Below, piece by piece: positions 19,079-26,331 of a DNA stretch of 64,000 bases. The stretch covers positions 310,001-374,000 of the forward strand of contig JBNKUI010000087.1 of NCBI GenBank assembly GCA_050298535.1, written 5' to 3'. Every line of letters starts with the position of its first letter. Within the stretch, counting starts at the first letter, position 1. The DNA is from JABDMH01 sp050298535 (GTDB lineage: Bacteria > Bacteroidota > Bacteroidia > Chitinophagales > Saprospiraceae). The position numbers and the translations under genes were made by a program. The notes beneath the pieces were generated by a model. It had not been told where the DNA came from and did no database searches. It saw only the letters and a list, made by a program, of their open reading frames with translations.

Positions 19079-21433
19079 CTATGGCCAATCTTTGCCAGCC
19101 TTTCCTTTCTTAATTTCTGAAATATTTCTCTTTCCTGCCTCTAATCTTTTTTCACGGTATCGAAACTGTGTACGACTATGTCTACCTAGTTGAATGATGT
19201 CTCCATCAGCCAAAGGGGAAACATGTTCAATAATACGGTTGTTTATCAACGTCTCACCCATTGGTTCAATGACTACATTATTGTTTTGCAGAAAAAAATT
19301 AACATGATGGTCAAGTACAGTTTCATCCGGCCATTTGATATACACCTGGTTTTTAGGGGCTGTTCCAGCTGTTACTTTTGATCCCTGTTGTAACCATTTG
19401 CTTATAGGAACTATATGCCCACGATAGTAATCAGGTGCAATTAATTCAAGTTCAAAATCTTCTAAATTGTTGACGACTGTCAAGATCAAAAAACCAATGA
19501 TCCCCCCTAGTGATAGCAAACTTATCAGTCGAAGAGGCTCTGGATTTTCCCATCCTTGCATAAAGGAAAAATAATAAACAAAGTATGAAAAAAGACAGGA
19601 TAAAGGAGCGGCTATTAATGCCCGTTTGATTGAAATTTCAGAATGTAATGTCAATGATAACCCCAACAATATTCCAAAAATCAACCATGCAAATAGACCG
19701 GCAAAAAATGAACTTGAAATTATAGTAGGATGTATAACTGCTCCAATAAAAAAGGAAATAGTACCTGCGAATGAACCCAGTAGGGTCTTTAAAAGTAGAT
19801 GGGGGATGGAGAAGTCACGAATTGCACTCATTTCGTTGGGAATAGCCAGAGCTAATGCCAATCCGGTTCCGAAACATACACCGACATACGTGTCATTGGC
19901 AACTTCAAGACAATTGAGGCAAGCGGCATTCGAATCATAATGAATGAGATCAATTTTCTCAAGAACTAGTCTTATTATGTTGTGGAATGATATTGCAGAG
20001 ATAAATCTTCCTGCATATAAAGCGTAAAGAACCCATGCCAACAAACCACCTAAAGATCCAAACCATAGCCAGTTGAGTCTTCTTAGTGGTCCTTTCTGTG
20101 TAAAGAAATTACCAGTTAATGCATCTGCCCCAGAACCATCACAACCGAGCGAATGGACACAATCCGGAAAATGTGGACATTTCTCTCCCACGTCCTGCCA
20201 TGTTTGCAATGGAATAATTTGCCGACACTTTTCCACTACCAAAGTGCCATCCGATATGGGTTCATTGGTTACTGTGTCATAAGCTACACGATTGCCCTGC
20301 CGGTAGTAATGTTTGACAAATCGATTATGAAAATCCCGTCTTTTTAAGTAGGGGAGTAAGAGACTCAGCAGCGAGAATAATAAAAATAAAAGTCCGAGAC
20401 CTAGTCCAAACAGTTTGTACCAGAAACTCGACTGAACTTTTACAGGAATGGGATAGTTCACCTTTCCTGCCCGATAGATTTGTTTGTCTTGGGCCAGAAC
20501 AACTTCATTGTTCACCCACCGAGCATACAGTGTCCTTTCATTACCGATATAGGGGAGTTGATTTCCTCTTAGATGTATTCGGTAGTTTCCGCTCAGACCG
20601 GATACTACTCTGAAAAATATAGAATCCAATTGGTCTGGCATCAGTGAGAAGCCATATGAATCCCAGGGACTTGCTGATGTGTTAGGCAACTTGGCGAGAA
20701 ATGTAGAATCAGCACTTTCTCCGAGGCCAATTGGGAAGAACAAGATATTTTCATCCATCCGAGATATCTCTTCTAAAACCATTTGCTCTGTCGGCTTTGT
20801 TCTTCCGTCGGTATAAAGGGGGTTGTTTCTGATATCGTGGGCACCATCAGAAAGCAAGATTATAGCCTTTTTCCCCATCTTGGATGATAATTCACGTATC
20901 TTTCTGATTATGGCTGTATAGAGGTCTGTATCTTTGTTCGTGGCCACAATATTGTTGGCAATCGATTCGACTTCATCTTGTCGGAATGCAATGTTGGTTG
21001 AAACTGTATCATGAAAAGTGGCAAGGAATAAGCTACATCCCTCTGGAAGTCTACTATGTTCAATAGTGGTTTTCACAGCCTCTCTAGCCCCTTCAATTTT
21101 ACCACCATGCTGCATGCTACCACTTACATCTATAAGGAAGAGAATAGTAAGCTGGTCATTCTGTTGCGGTTTGATCTTTTCTATCAGATCAACTTCTAAT
21201 TGACTCAGCAGGCCATTTTTCTCATCCATGAAGATTAGATCATTAACGCCCAAATCTATCGGGACATCTTTTTGTTTTGCAACAAGTTCGATGGAAATCT
21301 CACCATCAAACTCATTTATGGCGGGCCTACTTATTTGAAATAGCATACTAGTATCTCGTGCAAGTTGGTACGCTTGACACCAAATAGCCTGAATTAGAAC
21401 AAAGAATATGAGCTGAGATTTACGTACCATCAC
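19079..21433 (-). CDS. VWA domain - polytopic membrane - FHA domain protein
   Basis: A 784-residue protein with a signal peptide (about 1-21) and a VWA domain (about 90-290) with a complete MIDAS: D102-x-S104-x-S106, T169/T173 and D196 (L-S-D-G). A TM helix follows at about 343-367 and then K-R-R, so the next part is cytosolic; it includes four closely spaced cysteines (within about 420-455) that could bind metal. About six further TM segments span roughly 475-670, and an FHA-like domain ends the protein (about 690-770; G-T-A-P-K-N, D-H-H-V, I-N-N-R-I and G-D-I-I-Q-L-G-R). FHA domains read phosphothreonine and occur in T6SS regulation (Fha/TagH). The start overlaps the JAB gene stop by 4 nt, implying translational coupling. 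Confidence 0.85.
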   Translation of the reverse strand: MMVRKSQLIFFVLIQAIWCQAYQLARDTSMLFQISRPAINEFDGEISIELVAKQKDVPIDLGVNDLIFMDEKNGLLSQLEVDLIEKIKPQQNDQLTILFLIDVSGSMQHGGKIEGAREAVKTTIEHSRLPEGCSLFLATFHDTVSTNIAFRQDEVESIANNIVATNKDTDLYTAIIRKIRELSSKMGKKAIILLSDGAHDIRNNPLYTDGRTKPTEQMVLEEISRMDENILFFPIGLGESADSTFLAKLPNTSASPWDSYGFSLMPDQLDSIFFRVVSGLSGNYRIHLRGNQLPYIGNERTLYARWVNNEVVLAQDKQIYRAGKVNYPIPVKVQSSFWYKLFGLGLGLLFLLFSLLSLLLPYLKRRDFHNRFVKHYYRQGNRVAYDTVTNEPISDGTLVVEKCRQIIPLQTWQDVGEKCPHFPDCVHSLGCDGSGADALTGNFFTQKGPLRRLNWLWFGSLGGLLAWVLYALYAGRFISAISFHNIIRLVLEKIDLIHYDSNAACLNCLEVANDTYVGVCFGTGLALALAIPNEMSAIRDFSIPHLLLKTLLGSFAGTISFFIGAVIHPTIISSSFFAGLFAWLIFGILLGLSLTLHSEISIKRALIAAPLSCLFSYFVYYFSFMQGWENPEPLRLISLLSLGGIIGFLILTVVNNLEDFELELIAPDYYRGHIVPISKWLQQGSKVTAGTAPKNQVYIKWPDETVLDHHVNFFLQNNNVVIEPMGETLINNRIIEHVSPLADGDIIQLGRHSRTQFRYREKRLEAGKRNISEIKKGKAGKDWP

Positions 21434-22245
21434 ATGTCAAGTTTTTTCTCTATCGCTTTCCATGAGAACCATCTTTTTCGAATAGAAGTATTGTTCATCT
21501 GTCCCTTTTCGAAATAGGTAAAGAATCCAAGGTCATACTCATCAGTCATGCTGTCTATTTCCATAGCAAAATGATATTCCTGAGTAAAAAAACCCTTTTG
21601 AATGGATAAATCTGGTTTAGACAGAAATAATCCATGACCAGGATGGGTGTGAAACCAACCTAGCACTACCTTATCAGGTAATAGGTCATGCGCATCACCC
21701 AATCTCTTAGCCAGACTTTGGGTGTCAAACTGTAGATGTAGATTATGTTCAATTTGGGACTCAATGGGAATAAAATGACTGACTATTACCTGGAATGAAT
21801 CATTCAGACTGTTTGAATAATTACCCAGAAGAATTCCACCAATTTCTAATGTGATTAGTCCATGAGAATTAGTATACTTCGACAAATATGTCCTAAGATC
21901 TATACAAAAGTCTGCAGTAAAATAAACCGTCTGAAGTTTAGTTTTCTCCCATAATTCTCTAATGTCAAAGTGTATAAATCGGGATTTTTCAATAATTCTC
22001 TTAAAGTCATTAGGATCGGTTTGCTGATTGAAATTGTTACCCCTGGCTCGAATCTTAATCAAGCTTGAAGCACCCCTGACTCTTGATTTAAGGTTGGAGT
22101 TAGTCGAATACTGTTCATCCGAGAATTGCGTTGGTTTTGGGTACGATCTCTGCCTCCTACTATTGACTTTTATCAGAAGAAGTACGAAAACGGCAGTAAT
22201 AAATGCGAATAGCCACAGTATACCAGACCATTCGATATTTTCCAT
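21430..22245 (-). CDS. Membrane-anchored JAMM/JAB (Mov34-type) isopeptidase
   Basis: A 271-residue protein with one N-terminal TM helix (about 9-26) followed by K-V-N-S-R-R-Q-R, so the rest should be cytosolic. The C-terminal half (about 105-250) is a JAB/MPN domain with the full JAMM set: E134 (E-I-G-G-I-L-L-G), H199-x-H201, seven residues, S209-x2-D212. JAMM enzymes use zinc to cleave ubiquitin-like proteins at their C-terminal glycine; in bacteria they are often encoded with Ubl, E1 and E2 genes. Here they are all in one operon. The protein could mature the adjacent Ubl by removing its tail, or remove the Ubl from targets at the inner membrane. The linker (27-105) is unassigned. Confidence 0.9.
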   Translation of the reverse strand: MENIEWSGILWLFAFITAVFVLLLIKVNSRRQRSYPKPTQFSDEQYSTNSNLKSRVRGASSLIKIRARGNNFNQQTDPNDFKRIIEKSRFIHFDIRELWEKTKLQTVYFTADFCIDLRTYLSKYTNSHGLITLEIGGILLGNYSNSLNDSFQVIVSHFIPIESQIEHNLHLQFDTQSLAKRLGDAHDLLPDKVVLGWFHTHPGHGLFLSKPDLSIQKGFFTQEYHFAMEIDSMTDEYDLGFFTYFEKGQMNNTSIRKRWFSWKAIEKKLDM

Positions 22246-22275
22246 TTAATGATTTTAATTTTTCGACAACAAATG

Positions 22276-24108
22276 CTAATCCAGGTTTTCCCAATCCTTT
22301 TGGAAATCTGCATCATCATATTTAGATTGCGACTTGTTAATCTTCTTATTTAGGATCGTCCACCCGGACATTGCTAGAATGATGCCTAAGAATGCAATCC
22401 CCACAGTCCGCATCACTAAGTTCCATGACCTGGGCAGAGTGATCATTCCAGCTTGTTGAATTTGTTTTTTACTGAAATCCTTTATTAGAACGTGAAAATG
22501 CCCTGGACCTGCCACAGTTCTTAGACTGTCCTTACTAAAGTGAATAAGATTCGTACCAAACTGGCCAGGCAACTGAATTCTTGCCCCGGTAAGTTGCAAA
22601 GACGTATCCTGAAGGTTAAGGCTATAGGGTTCGTAACCGCCATTTATTAGAATAGAAACAGAATCTTGTGACTCTTGAAAAAATAAGATATTAATATCTC
22701 TATTCCATTGAATCTTTAGTTCACGTCCCATCTCGTCATGAAGAAGAATAGAATAAAATCCGAAATTGAAAGGAATTACATTCAATTGCAGTTTCGATCT
22801 TAGCATGCTGGTGTCAATGACAAGTTCTTCATCATATGCAATGACCTGTAGTTCTTTGACATTGTAAAATTGGACAATATGTCGTTCTCTATCATGTGTA
22901 ATTTTATAAAATGAGGGACTTAGATTTTCAATTCGATCAAAAGCAATCTTTCGATATTTTCCATTCGTATATTGATTTAGATAAGCCTGGAATCCTTCAA
23001 CTGATGGGTTATTCATTAGTTGAGACCACAATATGTCCTCATCTGTATTACTCAATTCAGGGATTAGATTGCTGGCTTCCAGGATAAAGGCACCGTCTGG
23101 AAATGCTTGCAGATAGCTTTGATAGGCTGCTCGCGTGCCAAGCTCGGATGCCTCCTGAAACCAGGCTTCATCCAGTACGATTAATGTTTTTCTGGCCTCA
23201 TCATTGAAATCCCCTTTGGGAAACTTTGCAATGTAGTCCCTCAGTATTGCTGGATCGTTCGTATTCTGTATTGCCTCCCATGCTATTTCTTCCTGCCCCT
23301 TTACTGGCTGGATGTCTTCTATATCCAAGGCATCCATCAAGTCCATCGCCTGGTCAAAGTATTTCCCACTAGGATACCAGCGCTGATATCTCTCGTAATC
23401 GTCTGATGTGTTCTTAACCAATACATCTTGCCAGATTTGCTCTTCAATACGCACAGCTTCTGAAACTGCTTCAGAGACTTTTTGATGATCTGGGTATCTA
23501 TTTGTAAAGAAATGTAGTCGGTCAGTTCCTTTTCCTGACACGTACAGTTCGTAAAATTGATTAGGATCCAGACTTTCCGAGGCATCCAGAAACTGTAAAT
23601 TTGAAGTTGCGAGATCCGAATATTTACCATCTGGGAATAGGGAAAGGTAGTTTTCGTATCCATCCTGATTCCATTTTGAACTGTCCATACTGAGTTCATC
23701 CCATAGATCATCTTCCAGTTGGTTCAGTCTTCTTTTGACTCGTCGACCATATCTCTCTGAAGGATAATCAAGATAAAGGATTTTGAGATCTTCTATACGA
23801 CGTGAAAGATCTGTACTTCGATTTGATTTTTGAAGACTGTATTCAAAATAGTCATCTTTGAGCTTATCGAGTCTTATGCTTGCCTCCGAACAATATACTC
23901 CACGATTATCATTTGAATTGCAGAATTCCCGGACGTAATCCTGAAGTTTTTCAATCTGGGATATGTAATCAGGAGCACCCAAGACTTCTTCCCACAGATT
24001 TTCTTCAGCTATATCTTGACAATCGCCTTTCTGCAGAAACAAGATTAGAAGAAGGATCAGGGCAAATCGAAATGGCAAAGATAGTTCTGGAATTCTCAGA
24101 GGCCTCAT
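22276..24108 (-). CDS. Periplasmic repeat protein with C-terminal membrane anchor, unknown function
   Basis: A 610-residue protein with an N-terminal hydrophobic signal (about 14-30). Residues about 130-400 contain at least five tetratricopeptide-like repeats of about 45 residues, each with a Trp near the start and Y-x-x-(Y/F)-x-x-x-(F/Y)-P-x-G-x-(Y/F)-x-x-x-A. A beta-rich part follows (about 405-560), then one TM helix (about 565-585) and a short acidic cytosolic tail ending D-F-Q-K-D-W-E-N-L-D. The bulk is therefore predicted to be periplasmic, tethered at the inner membrane. Its start overlaps the E2 stop by 4 nt, so the two are probably translated together. I do not recognise the family; a scaffold linking the Ubl machinery to the envelope is a guess. 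Confidence 0.75.
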   Translation of the reverse strand: MRPLRIPELSLPFRFALILLLILFLQKGDCQDIAEENLWEEVLGAPDYISQIEKLQDYVREFCNSNDNRGVYCSEASIRLDKLKDDYFEYSLQKSNRSTDLSRRIEDLKILYLDYPSERYGRRVKRRLNQLEDDLWDELSMDSSKWNQDGYENYLSLFPDGKYSDLATSNLQFLDASESLDPNQFYELYVSGKGTDRLHFFTNRYPDHQKVSEAVSEAVRIEEQIWQDVLVKNTSDDYERYQRWYPSGKYFDQAMDLMDALDIEDIQPVKGQEEIAWEAIQNTNDPAILRDYIAKFPKGDFNDEARKTLIVLDEAWFQEASELGTRAAYQSYLQAFPDGAFILEASNLIPELSNTDEDILWSQLMNNPSVEGFQAYLNQYTNGKYRKIAFDRIENLSPSFYKITHDRERHIVQFYNVKELQVIAYDEELVIDTSMLRSKLQLNVIPFNFGFYSILLHDEMGRELKIQWNRDINILFFQESQDSVSILINGGYEPYSLNLQDTSLQLTGARIQLPGQFGTNLIHFSKDSLRTVAGPGHFHVLIKDFSKKQIQQAGMITLPRSWNLVMRTVGIAFLGIILAMSGWTILNKKINKSQSKYDDADFQKDWENLD

Positions 24109-24722
24109 TTTCCACCAAATTTTAGCTTCCTTGGAGTTTTACCCTGATCTTTCTTTATCGTGTCTCTTATGATAATCGTGGGAGTACTGGTTACTAAGAG
24201 TCCCCCTTCCTTACTTACAATTCCATTGGGTTCAGCAAAATCACGAATCCACTCAGCCACTTTTGCATCCTCAGGGAATGGATGGGTATGTTCAGCATGA
24301 TAGTTTTTATATTGTAGAATCTCCTCAATTCTTAGCACTAATTGTCTAAGACCATAACCCTTTCCAAAGTTTTGTGTGTTTCCACAAATCCTACCCTTAA
24401 ACTTTCCATGGTATTGAATATTGGGATGCCAGACTGGAGTCTTCATATAAATCTTAGCCGACTCAAGCGGATAACGTCGAGGCAATGTAATTTCCAAAGC
24501 ATGGCTATTACCAAATATTGGGGTTTGATCTTCGGAGATTCCTGTAATCGTGGTCAGATGATAAGTTACTTTATACTTTGCAGGTATCTTTAATGGACTT
24601 ACTGAAGCCAGGACCTCAATCTCAATATTGTCTCTGTCCAGTTCTAGGAGGTCTATGTGTTCGTTTGCCAGTCGCTTGTAAACAAAGTGCTTTTTAAAGA
24701 TGGGATGATCAAAATCGTACAT
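24105..24722 (-). CDS. E2-like ubiquitin-conjugating (UBC-fold) protein
   Basis: A 205-residue cytosolic protein with the UBC-fold signature: R-R-Y-P-L near 82-86, a strand K-T-P-V-W, H99-P100-N101, then G110-R-I-C113-G-N. C113 is the expected Ubl-accepting cysteine, 12 residues after the HPN Asn, as in many E2s. A later helix carries Y-x-(x)-Y-H-A-E and P-x-D-A-K-V-A-E-W, as in bacterial E2-like proteins of Ubl operons. About 35 residues follow the core and end in a basic tail. It lies 34 nt downstream of the Ubl gene and downstream of the E1. Function as a true conjugating enzyme is inferred from family knowledge and the intact HPN/Cys pair. No RING-type E3 is visible in the window. Confidence 0.88.
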   Translation of the reverse strand: MYDFDHPIFKKHFVYKRLANEHIDLLELDRDNIEIEVLASVSPLKIPAKYKVTYHLTTITGISEDQTPIFGNSHALEITLPRRYPLESAKIYMKTPVWHPNIQYHGKFKGRICGNTQNFGKGYGLRQLVLRIEEILQYKNYHAEHTHPFPEDAKVAEWIRDFAEPNGIVSKEGGLLVTSTPTIIIRDTIKKDQGKTPRKLKFGGK

Positions 24723-24756
24723 ATTTTTGGTATTAATGACTTAAGAAACAGCTTTA

Positions 24757-25044
24757 TTACAAGTCACAGGTTCGCTGTCCAGCTACAAGCTTTGGGGTTA
24801 AATATAAAATTTCTCCGTTTTGAACATTGCAATCTAAAAGCGACTCATTTTCGATCTTTGTATTGTTTCTCTTTGTAATTAGCTCATAGCTATATGCATT
24901 ACCTTCAGGGTCAGTACTCGGAGCTGCTCCGTGATTTATTATTTCGCGTATAATTTCCTTTCCAGACATTAAGGGTGGCAATTCAATGTCCAGATCCTCA
25001 CCCTGAGGCATAATTCTTACAATTACATTTATATCTCCTGCCAT
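24757..25044 (-). CDS. Ubiquitin-like beta-grasp protein
   Basis: A 95-residue protein that fits a ubiquitin-like fold: strand I-N-V-I-V-R-I, strand D-L-D-I-E-L, a helix around G-K-E-I-I-R-E-I-I, then Y-S-Y-E-L, L-L-D-C-N-V and G-E-I-L-Y-L-T-P. This resembles YukD/EsaB-type and other bacterial Ubls. The end is K-L-V-A-G89 followed by six residues (Q-R-T-C-D-L) with no di-glycine. If it is conjugated, removal of the tail after G89 by the JAB enzyme encoded in the same operon would expose a single-Gly C-terminus. It sits between E1 (40 nt upstream) and E2 (34 nt downstream), which is the strongest argument for the assignment. A non-conjugated structural Ubl is the alternative. Confidence 0.82.
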   Translation of the reverse strand: MAGDINVIVRIMPQGEDLDIELPPLMSGKEIIREIINHGAAPSTDPEGNAYSYELITKRNNTKIENESLLDCNVQNGEILYLTPKLVAGQRTCDL

Positions 25045-25084
25045 TTTCGAAGTATGTTCATGATTAAATAGGAATCTTTAGTTC

Positions 25085-26263
25085 TTAAGGTATAAAATTC
25101 AGATAATTCTTGTCACCAGTCAACTCAACAAAGTATATATTATCCTCAGTTTCCAGATGTAGTATATGCAAGGGAGGTATGCCAAGCTGATCCAATCTCA
25201 AGTCTCTTTTGTCAAAATCCAATCCTATCTGATTGAAGGAGCCAGTAATGTGAAGATCTGACAAGCTACCATCATATACACTAGCGAGAAACCTATCAGA
25301 AAGATGTGGTTTTGCTTTCATTATAGAATGCTTTTCTCCCTGAGTCGTTGAGACTTCTGTAACTATTTCGTGATCTAGTTGAATAGTTATAGATTCAGTT
25401 TTCAGCGTCTTTTGACCCCATGCTTGTACCTCACTAATCGTGGACTGATTGTTTAACTCTGCTGCTTCCAAGACATAATTCGATAACTGGATATGACTTT
25501 CACATTCATCATTGTAAGGAATACCTTTGTATAGCAGGAAAAAGTTATTCATTCCCTCAAACATAAATTTCTGTCCAGCAAGACTTTGTTCCTTATTTTG
25601 ATATAGGACTTTTAGTGCTTCCTGAGCTTGAAGTGCTCCAATTATTGAAGCTGAAATTGGGGTTGTGGGTATTCTTCCCATACTCTGGTTCCTTCTGGCT
25701 ATATCCGGACATCCTATTTTCGATCTTATTTGATCCCATTCGGACTCATCCAATTGACATTCATAACAAGAAGTGCCAGGAGTATAAACAGTTAACTGAC
25801 CGGATAAATTCTCAATTGCTCCATCGATCCAGGTCTTTCCAAATTTAAAGCAATTTCGATTGGTAACAAGTCTGGCCAATCGATTATCAAGACAACCAAT
25901 CACCACATCAACTCTTCTGAAAACACCCAAACCTACGTCTGTTGTGATGTCTCCATTGATGGTCATGATTCGGATATTTGGATTTATTTCACGAAGTCGG
26001 CTAGCAGCAACTTCCGACTTATACAGACCCAGATGAGCATCTTCGGGTCGATACAGAACTGATCTGCTGAGATTAGAGTATTCAATGGTATCAAAATCAA
26101 CAATAAGAATTTGCCCTATATTGAGTAGAGCCAGATTCTTTAGTACCTCATTGCCCAGGGCACCAGCACCAATAACCATGACAACTGCCTGGCGAGTTTT
26201 TTCGGAATCCCACCATGAAATCATCCTGAAGACATCTTCCCATCGTTCATTGAGGTCAGTCAA
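25085..26263 (-). CDS. E1-like (ThiF-fold) Ubl-activating enzyme
   Basis: A 392-residue protein with an adenylation domain (about 1-250): nucleotide-binding G32-A-G34-A-L-G37, D56-F-D58 with I-E-x-S-N-L-S-R67, K82, and D126 in G-C-L-D-N. A P-G-x-x-C166-x2-C169 pair is followed 16 residues later by C185 (G-C-P-D) and then P-T-T-P-I and A-x-x-x-x-Q-A-Q-E-A-L-K. This arrangement resembles eukaryotic Uba3-type E1s, where the second position is the thioester Cys. The second zinc pair is not a clean C-x2-C (C254 and H257 may serve). About 110 C-terminal residues form an extra domain, possibly for E2 or Ubl binding. It lies 68 nt after clpV. I expect it to adenylate the adjacent Ubl. Confidence 0.9.
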   Translation of the reverse strand: MTDLNERWEDVFRMISWWDSEKTRQAVVMVIGAGALGNEVLKNLALLNIGQILIVDFDTIEYSNLSRSVLYRPEDAHLGLYKSEVAASRLREINPNIRIMTINGDITTDVGLGVFRRVDVVIGCLDNRLARLVTNRNCFKFGKTWIDGAIENLSGQLTVYTPGTSCYECQLDESEWDQIRSKIGCPDIARRNQSMGRIPTTPISASIIGALQAQEALKVLYQNKEQSLAGQKFMFEGMNNFFLLYKGIPYNDECESHIQLSNYVLEAAELNNQSTISEVQAWGQKTLKTESITIQLDHEIVTEVSTTQGEKHSIMKAKPHLSDRFLASVYDGSLSDLHITGSFNQIGLDFDKRDLRLDQLGIPPLHILHLETEDNIYFVELTGDKNYLNFIP

Positions 26264-26331
26264 AATTGGAATTTAGATGGTTAATGAGAAAAATACGATA
26301 TTTTGAATAAAAGCTACAATTGGATTGAAAG

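Noticed and set aside
24105..26263. Type II CBASS antiphage operon
   Set aside because: CBASS needs a cGAS-like nucleotidyltransferase and an effector such as a phospholipase or nuclease; neither is encoded nearby. The neighbours are T6SS genes.
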